Shown: one piece after another, positions 43,315 to 48,605 of the stretch
Position numbering within the stretch: position 1 is the stretch's first letter
How the letters are laid out: each line of letters begins with the position of its first letter
Assembly: GCA_905211345.1 (NCBI GenBank)
Contig: CAJMAO010000006.1
Coordinates: 1 to 48,605 of the forward strand
DNA from: an uncultured Prevotella sp.
Lineage (GTDB): Bacteria > Bacteroidota > Bacteroidia > Bacteroidales > Bacteroidaceae
DNA: 48,605 nt
Reading direction: 5' to 3'
Position numbers and translations under genes: made by a program
Notes under the pieces: model-generated
The model's database searches: none
Seen by the model: only the letters and a program-made list of their open reading frames with translations
Told to the model about the DNA's origin: nothing

Positions 43315-44667
43315 TTATTTATTCCAAACTCCGTTTGCCTTTCTTGATATAAGCAACTTGCACTGATAAAAATGTATCAGGCTCATACATAAATAACTGA
43401 CAGCCATACAAGCTGATATAGTCTCTATGTCAAAACTTTTTCCAAAAACAGCCATAACAACTAAAAACAATGCCGTAAAGCCGACAGATGTGTAAATCTG
43501 TACTCTTATCTTGTTTAACCCGTTCAATAGATACGTTACACAGTTGTTCAGATTATACATGCAGATAAAAAACAGCACACATACGGAAACGCTTACCGGA
43601 ACGTTAACCGCCGTTCCTACCCATATCCTGTAAAACAAGCCACTGACAATAAGCATCAACAGCCCGCAGGCCACCGTAAACGACCATATTTTAAACGTCT
43701 TGTTAAATGTTCTCCCCACCCAAGCCAAATCTCCTTTTACGTATGCGTCGGTATAAGCGTTCCATAACGGTGAAATCACAATGGTATAAGCAATGGCCAA
43801 AAGATTGAAGTACTTATAAGCGATATTGTAAACCGTCACATCCGACGGGCCGCAAAAACGTGCGATGAACAAATTGGAAGAACCGAAAATCACAATGCAG
43901 CTTGTTATCTGTATCAGGAAAAATCCAAGTCCCTTTCCTATTACTTGCTTGGCCAAACCATAATCAATCGCTTTCAATGACGGCCTTATATTCGCATATT
44001 TAATAAAGACCGGCACGGACGCAAGCAGATACACCAAGACCGGTACCATCGTAAACGCCAACACCACATAAAACAGATTACCTTCAGTAAACCGGGTAAG
44101 AGCATAAATCACAAAAAGAGCCAACACATTACCCGAAACCAGCAGTAAATCATTCATCGCGTACTTCTGCATCGCGACGAATATCATCCCTACGTTTTTT
44201 ACGACAAACATCATCAGCGTAAAAACGGAAGCGACAAACATCGTGTCACGTAAATACTGCCCGGAGATTAAAGTTGTATTAAACAGCTTGTTCAAATCTA
44301 TCATAAACAGCACTACGAATACAATTACTCCAAGAACGAAAGCCACGACGGAAAGCAAAAAGAACGTCGTAGTTACTATTGATTTTGCCTCAACATAATT
44401 CTTTGTCGATATGGCCTCGGTAAGGTAATTGCGCATCCCGTTGCCTAAACCTATATCAAAATAAGCAAACCAATAAAGGACGGAAGACATCGTTAGCCAA
44501 ATGCCATATACCTCATTGTCAAGATAATCCAGCGTAACGGGAACTATCAACAACGACGTGGCAAGCCCTATTACCTTGAAAACGGCAGAGAATAAAATAT
44601 TCTTACGCAATGAAGCATTGCGTTCATCTTGCGACGTAAACAGATTTTTTATTCTCTCAAAAAGCAT
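43315..44667 (-). CDS. Wzx-like polysaccharide flippase
   Basis: 450 residues with about 12-14 hydrophobic helices. The N-terminal FKVIGLATSLLIVPVTLDYLDNEVYGIWLTM and YFDIGLGNGMRNYL segments are those of MATE/MVF-type polysaccharide transporters. It should turn undecaprenyl-diphosphate-linked repeat units from the inner to the outer leaflet of the inner membrane. It comes after the SLBB exporter and before the GT2/acetyltransferase fusion in transcription order. Its composition lies between the GC-rich exporter and the AT-rich transferases, near the boundary of the variable cassette. Confidence 0.92.
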   Translation of the reverse strand: MLFERIKNLFTSQDERNASLRKNILFSAVFKVIGLATSLLIVPVTLDYLDNEVYGIWLTMSSVLYWFAYFDIGLGNGMRNYLTEAISTKNYVEAKSIVTTTFFLLSVVAFVLGVIVFVVLFMIDLNKLFNTTLISGQYLRDTMFVASVFTLMMFVVKNVGMIFVAMQKYAMNDLLLVSGNVLALFVIYALTRFTEGNLFYVVLAFTMVPVLVYLLASVPVFIKYANIRPSLKAIDYGLAKQVIGKGLGFFLIQITSCIVIFGSSNLFIARFCGPSDVTVYNIAYKYFNLLAIAYTIVISPLWNAYTDAYVKGDLAWVGRTFNKTFKIWSFTVACGLLMLIVSGLFYRIWVGTAVNVPVSVSVCVLFFICMYNLNNCVTYLLNGLNKIRVQIYTSVGFTALFLVVMAVFGKSFDIETISACMAVSYLCMSLIHFYQCKLLISRKANGVWNK

Positions 44668-44754
44668 CTACTGACTCCTTCTCCTATTCTGACAAATAAT
44701 TTTCACATCTTTAAAATCTAATGCTTACCATCCGTTTTTATGCCTCTCCGGCGT

Positions 44755-47343
44755 TTACTGCAATATATTCGCCAAGGTTGCAATCATCGTGGCTATTGAC
44801 GCTACTGATGTACCTATCGACATCTTCTCGGCTATCGACATGGTGGTGACTTTCTTCTGCGGCACGAATATCTCGCAGCCGGGCTTCGGCTTCGCGCCTT
44901 CGCTCACCTTGGCCACTGTACCGTTCATGTATATAATGAACGCTTGGCTTTTCTTCGCGCGATTGCTGAAACCGCCGGCCTGATTGATATAATACTTTGC
45001 TTTCTTGCCTTTCTGGTAGCCTACGGTGTTGGGATACATCACCTCGCCGTTGATTTTCACCGTCGCCGTATATTGCGGTACGACAAGACGGTCACCCTCG
45101 CGCAGCACGATGTCGGCATCGCCGCCCGGCTCGGCCAACGCCTTGTCAAGCTCTATTCCGACAGAATATGTCTCAGGTATCTCGAACTTCCTTTGCGTAT
45201 CACTCTTGTCGATGTTAACCGACCTGCCAGCTCCCGCGGCCTCAAGTTCCAAGCGCGCGGCTTCTTCCTGGGCCATCTTCAGCACGGTCTCGTATCGTTT
45301 ACGCTCGTTTGCGTCCATCTTACGCTCCAGACGGGCGCCGGCAACGTATGCGCGGTCGTTCACCCCGCCTGCGCTCTTTATCAGGTCGCTAAGGCGTTGG
45401 TTCTTCTTTGACAGGGTGTATGTGCCTCCGAACATTACCTCACCTTCCACCGTAACGTTCTGCTGCTTGTAGAAGCCGGGACTCTTGCGCACGTACACCT
45501 CGTCAAACGGCATCAGCTTGAAACCCGGCTCGCCGTCGACTACGAAACCGTCTTTAAGCGCAAATGTGTATGTGCGGGCTATCAGCGTGTCTGTTGTCAG
45601 CGCCTTGGGATTCACCATGCGGCGGGCCACGTCGACTTTTACTGTCGACGCCGTCTGCTTCAAGCCTCCGGCCTGCAGCACGAAGTCTTCAAGCGTTTCG
45701 TTATCAGCGTATTTGTAAACGCCGGGATAGAACACTTCGCCGTGTATGGTTATTGTCTGCTCCTCCATCATCTCCTGTTTCGTTGGAATGAACAGCACGT
45801 CGTTGTTACGCACCGGGATGTCGGCCACCCGGCCGGCCAGTATGCCTTCCACGTCGACAGGTATTACTTCCAGCGTGCGGTCGGGCTTCATGCGGTGCAT
45901 CACGGCGCGCGCCGTAAAGGCTTCCTCGCGCAGTCCGTCGGCTTTTTCTATCAGCGTGCGCACGCTGTTGATATCGCCTCCCACCTGATACATGCCGGGA
46001 CGGAACACGGCACCCTTGATTTCAACCATGTTTGAGAAGCGTGGCAGAATGGAGTCTACGCTTACCGAGTCGGCATCGGCCAGCTGGAACGCGCTCATGT
46101 CAAACTCGTCGACATTGTAAACAGAATATTCCCTACCCGTCTTGCGAACCAAGCGCACCGATTTCTTATACGCGTCGCCGGTAAATCCGCCCGCGTATTT
46201 AAGCAACGTGGCCACGCTCTCGTTCTTCTTCATCTCGTAATACATCGGGCGCTTCACCTTTCCCGTGATGTTCACCAAGCAGTCGTAAGTGCCGACGGAT
46301 ATTACGTCATTGTCGGCAAGGCGGATGTTGCCCGTCAGTTTGCCGTTGAGTATGTAGTCGTAAATGTCTACCGAGGTTACAAGGCGGTTGTTGCGGTACA
46401 CCTTTATGTTACGCAACGTACCAAGGTCATTTGTCCCTCCGGCCATGTAAAGGGCGTGGAACACTGTGGCGAAAGCCGGCAGCGTATAAGTGCCGGGATG
46501 CTTCACCTCACCCATCACGTTAATCATTATCGTGCGCGTCTGCCCTACCGTCAGGCGTATTTTCGAACTGCTGTAGCGCGCGCCCAGCGTTGAGCGCAGC
46601 TTGGCGTTGGCCTGTTCTACGGTAAGTCCCGACACGGCCACCGGGCCATAGCCCTCGATAGTCACCGTGCCGTCGGGCGAGACGGTGCTCTCTATCGTCT
46701 TCTGCGACGCTCCGTAGATGTCTATGTACACGGCGTCGCCCGGCCCTAGGCGGTAGTCCTTGGGCGTGGCGATGTTCATGTCTGGCTCGAAAGTCAGGTC
46801 TTTGTTGTTGAATATGTCACGGCCGAACACTTTCGGCTTTTTCTTCTTGTCGCGGTTCATGTACATTTCCACGATAGCCGCCGTGTCGGGCAGGAATTCG
46901 TTAAGCTCGTCCTGCATCATCAGCCAGTCATCGTTGGTCTCATCGTCCGTACCGTCGTCGCGCATGTCGCGTATGCGGTATGTCGGCCTGTCCTCGTCGT
47001 CAGCATATCCGCTCTCCAGCCTGCGGCGGCTCGTGCCGCCCTTACGCTTGCCGTTGTTCTTGCGCAAGCGGCTGTCTGTCTTGCCTGCCGCCGTGCCGCT
47101 GACGGCTCCGAGCCCCTTGTCCTTGGCCAGCCGCTCATATTTCTGCCTTACGCGGCGTATCTGGTCTATGTCCACTCCGCGCTGCATCAGCTTGGTCACA
47201 ATCTGAGCCTGCGAAGTGCCGTTTTGGTTCTCCTCGACTACGAACTCCATTATCTGCTCGTCGGTCATCGACGACTGCGCCGCGGCGCACAAAGGCAGCA
47301 ACGCCGCCAAAACAATCACTATGAAATATCTTTTCACAACCAT
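44755..47343 (-). CDS. SLBB-domain polysaccharide export outer-membrane protein (Wza-like)
   Basis: 862 residues. A signal peptide (MVVKRYFIVIVLAALLPLCAAAQ) leads to a short helical region, a basic linker and the Poly_export domain DYRLGPGDAVYIDIYGASQ. At least six SLBB-type repeats follow, each like VMGEVKHPGTYTLPAFATVFHALYMAGG or VNGEVMYPNTVGYQ. A hydrophobic C-terminal end (ASIATMIATLANIL) may insert in the membrane. Long multi-SLBB proteins are typical of Bacteroidetes and form the periplasmic and outer-membrane channel for polymer export. GC-richer than the genes after it. Confidence 0.93.
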   Translation of the reverse strand: MVVKRYFIVIVLAALLPLCAAAQSSMTDEQIMEFVVEENQNGTSQAQIVTKLMQRGVDIDQIRRVRQKYERLAKDKGLGAVSGTAAGKTDSRLRKNNGKRKGGTSRRRLESGYADDEDRPTYRIRDMRDDGTDDETNDDWLMMQDELNEFLPDTAAIVEMYMNRDKKKKPKVFGRDIFNNKDLTFEPDMNIATPKDYRLGPGDAVYIDIYGASQKTIESTVSPDGTVTIEGYGPVAVSGLTVEQANAKLRSTLGARYSSSKIRLTVGQTRTIMINVMGEVKHPGTYTLPAFATVFHALYMAGGTNDLGTLRNIKVYRNNRLVTSVDIYDYILNGKLTGNIRLADNDVISVGTYDCLVNITGKVKRPMYYEMKKNESVATLLKYAGGFTGDAYKKSVRLVRKTGREYSVYNVDEFDMSAFQLADADSVSVDSILPRFSNMVEIKGAVFRPGMYQVGGDINSVRTLIEKADGLREEAFTARAVMHRMKPDRTLEVIPVDVEGILAGRVADIPVRNNDVLFIPTKQEMMEEQTITIHGEVFYPGVYKYADNETLEDFVLQAGGLKQTASTVKVDVARRMVNPKALTTDTLIARTYTFALKDGFVVDGEPGFKLMPFDEVYVRKSPGFYKQQNVTVEGEVMFGGTYTLSKKNQRLSDLIKSAGGVNDRAYVAGARLERKMDANERKRYETVLKMAQEEAARLELEAAGAGRSVNIDKSDTQRKFEIPETYSVGIELDKALAEPGGDADIVLREGDRLVVPQYTATVKINGEVMYPNTVGYQKGKKAKYYINQAGGFSNRAKKSQAFIIYMNGTVAKVSEGAKPKPGCEIFVPQKKVTTMSIAEKMSIGTSVASIATMIATLANILQ

Positions 47344-47381
47344 TCCAAATTAAGGATTATGCTTTTACGTATTATGATTTG

Positions 47382-47969
47382 CTAAAATTTCTTTCCGCTA
47401 ACAAGGCTTATCGCCGTGCGCGCTATTATGCCTAGGTCAAGCCGCAATGAGCGGTGCTCCAGATAGTATATATCCATATCGAGCCTGTGCAGCATCTTCT
47501 CCATGCTGTCGGTATAGCCGTTATAAAGCGTAGCCTCCGACGTCAGCCCCGGCTTCATCAGGTATATCAGCTCGTAACGCGGGTCTTCGGCCATTATCTT
47601 GTCGATATAATACTTGCGCTCAGGGCGCGGACCGACGAACGACATGTCGCCCTTCAACACGTTCCACAACTGCGGCAGCTCGTCCAAATGGTGCTCGCGC
47701 AGGAAGCGTTCCGTCTTAGTCGACATGCTTTTGTCGCACTTCGCCACAAGGCGGGGCGCGGTCTCGATGTCACTCATCGTGCGAAACTTATATATAGTAA
47801 ACGGCCGGCCGCCGTAGCCTATGCGCTCTTGCGAGAATATCGCGGGGCCGTTTTTCTGGCGTTTCAGCATTATATATATGATAAGGAACAAGGGCGACAA
47901 CACAACCAGCCCTACTGCGGCCGACACGAAGTCGAGCAGGCGTTTCACCGCCCTTTGCGTCGCGTTCAT
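47382..47969 (-). CDS. Initiating sugar transferase (undecaprenyl-phosphate sugar phosphotransferase)
   Basis: 195 residues from the ATG at 47969; a GTG at 48014 would add 15 residues with no family similarity. One N-terminal helix (AAVGLVVLSPLFLIIYIML) leads to the catalytic core: IGYGGRPFTIYKFRTM, HHLDELPQLWNVLKGDMSFVGPRPE and KPGLTSEATLYNGY. This is the bacterial sugar transferase family (WbaP/PglC/WcaJ), which moves a sugar phosphate to undecaprenyl phosphate and starts each repeat unit. It is the first gene of the operon, 38 bases before the exporter gene. Confidence 0.93.
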   Translation of the reverse strand: MNATQRAVKRLLDFVSAAVGLVVLSPLFLIIYIMLKRQKNGPAIFSQERIGYGGRPFTIYKFRTMSDIETAPRLVAKCDKSMSTKTERFLREHHLDELPQLWNVLKGDMSFVGPRPERKYYIDKIMAEDPRYELIYLMKPGLTSEATLYNGYTDSMEKMLHRLDMDIYYLEHRSLRLDLGIIARTAISLVSGKKF

Positions 47970-48069
47970 CGCGTCACGGCCGCTTCCTTCACAATCTTCC
48001 CTTTTCTTGTACACGTTGTCCTGTTGTCTTTATCTCTTAATATATAACCCTAAAATCCTTAAAATGTTG

Positions 48070-48077
48070 CAAAGATA
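48070..48077 (-). promoter_or_regulatory. Putative -7 box of the polysaccharide operon
   Basis: The minus strand reads TATCTTTG, about 100 bases before the ATG at 47969. No good -33 box. No upxY-like antiterminator gene precedes the operon. Confidence 0.45.
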
Positions 48078-48177
48078 ACGATTTTTTATTTAAACAGCAC
48101 CGTAGGCACTACTTTTTCACATATTGCCCGCCGTTACTCCGGTCACGAACACAGTTTAAAAGCATCGTTTACACGAG

Positions 48178-48340
48178 CCTGAAAGCATGTCTTTCACCGC
48201 CGCTTCCGGCACGATTCTCCATAGGCGTGTAACCCGTTGAAAACCAACGGCTTTGCAAAAGGCCATGTTTTACCTTCCAAAAGACGGCCTTTCGCGCCAT
48301 GAAAGACGGCCTTTCGCAACGCCGTTTGCCGCATATTGGA
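48178..48340. repeat. GGCC-type mosaic palindromic repeat, copy F (longest)
   Basis: Units TGAAAGCATGTCTTTCA, AAAAGGCCATGTTTT, AAAAGACGGCCTTTCG and GAAAGACGGCCTTTCG follow each other, and the block closes with GCAACGCCGTTTGCCGCATA, the mirror of copy E's opening. It lies between the polysaccharide operon and the divergent mannosyltransferase-like gene. The rest of this roughly 440-base space holds only the two promoter boxes. Confidence 0.85.
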
Positions 48341-48416
48341 AAACGACCGGTTGGCAAAGGCTGCGCAAATAATGAAAAAAAGCCGGCCGCCGCTATGGTA
48401 ATTAAATAAAAAACAC

Positions 48417-48424
48417 TACTTTTG
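48417..48424 (+). promoter_or_regulatory. Putative -7 box of the rightmost glycosyltransferase gene
   Basis: TACTTTTG, 35 bases before the ATG at 48460. Confidence 0.5.
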
Positions 48425-48459
48425 CAATATATAACAAAGCGTCAACACTTACAACAAAA

Positions 48460-48605
48460 ATGAACGACAGCGACAGCATTGTAATAATCCCCACTTATAA
48501 TGAGAAGGAGAACATCGAGAAGATAATCCGCGCCGTGTTCGCGTTGGAGAAGCGTTTCCACATTCTCGTGATTGACGACGGCTCGCTCGACGGCACTGCC
48601 GCAAT
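48460..48605 (+). CDS. Polyprenol-phosphate mannosyltransferase-like GT2, 5' part only
   Basis: The first 48 residues are visible before the window ends. SIVIIPTYNEKENIEKIIRA followed by FHILVIDDGSLDGTAA is the N-terminus of dolichyl/polyprenyl-phosphate mannose synthase-like GT2 enzymes, with the nucleotide-binding DDGS. The enzyme would load a hexose from a nucleotide sugar onto a polyprenyl phosphate. Its transcription diverges from the polysaccharide operon. Function beyond the family needs the missing part. Confidence 0.85.
   Translation, partial: MNDSDSIVIIPTYNEKENIEKIIRAVFALEKRFHILVIDDGSLDGTAA

Noticed and set aside
48015..48069. UpxY/UpxZ-type antitermination leader for the polysaccharide operon
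   Set aside because: No coding frame or leader structure of that kind is present before the sugar transferase.

Overview
The window looks like a chromosomal segment of a Bacteroidales bacterium, most likely Prevotella or a close relative. Three lines point there. Many genes carry the Bacteroidetes promoter box TAnnTTTG and only weak ribosome binding sites. Several products belong to families largely confined to this group (DUF4301, DUF4252, DUF4837, Mfa2/fimbrillin-like lipoproteins, long SLBB export proteins). The intergenic spaces hold the palindromic repeat families I associate with Prevotella-type genomes. No rRNA, tRNA, CRISPR array, complete insertion sequence or phage was seen.

Layout. 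1-0.8 kb (minus): 3'-truncated sigma-54 activator. 1.3-3.6 kb (minus): HD-HD type cation diffusion facilitator and AmpG-like permease. 3.7-8.8 kb (minus): a 1258-residue fusion of glycosyltransferase, HIT-like and SpoIID domains, then GtrA and CDP-alcohol phosphatidyltransferase genes. 9.1-10.6 kb (minus): DUF4301. 10.8-13.0 kb (plus): RelA/SpoT-type ppGpp synthetase with a destroyed hydrolase site, convergent with a TetR regulator. 14.0-16.3 kb (plus): malic enzyme MaeB. 16.7-21.1 kb (plus): fimbrillin-like lipoprotein and secreted pectinesterase, convergent with a GH3 beta-glycosidase. 24.2-28.5 kb (plus): rlmN, DUF4837 lipoprotein, pdxA and a flippase-like membrane protein. 28.9-32.3 kb (minus): small membrane protein, ZIP transporter, and the agmatine-to-putrescine pair aguB and aguA. 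32.4-32.8 kb: a compact unit with a promoter, a 34-codon gene, a terminator and CRP/FNR-like dyads. 32.8-33.7 kb (plus): NUC1 nuclease lipoprotein. 34.0-36.5 kb (minus): ECF sigma factor, putative anti-sigma and three DUF4252 proteins, with an ECF-like promoter at the head. 36.8-48.0 kb (minus): surface polysaccharide locus with initiating sugar transferase, SLBB exporter, Wzx, GT2/acetyltransferase fusion, Wzz, Wzy and three more glycosyltransferases. 48.46 kb to the edge (plus): 5' part of a polyprenol-phosphate-mannose-synthase-like gene.

How the genes relate. Much of the window concerns the envelope: muropeptide import, sugar and lipid transfer, polysaccharide assembly, surface lipoproteins and pectin or beta-glycan breakdown. 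The middle of the polysaccharide locus (about 36.8-44.7 kb) is clearly AT-richer than its flanks, as expected of an exchangeable serotype cassette, while the export and initiating genes have core-like composition. The ECF/DUF4252 cluster next to it probably regulates itself.

The most unusual non-coding content is three families of dispersed palindromes: GGCC-type mosaic hairpins at six loci, TTAAGA-type inverted arrays at seven loci, and CCCACCCC/G-quadruplex elements bracketing aguB. There is also a MITE-like 206-bp element. The small 34-codon transcription unit and the GT2-HIT-SpoIID fusion are the best candidates for undescribed biology.
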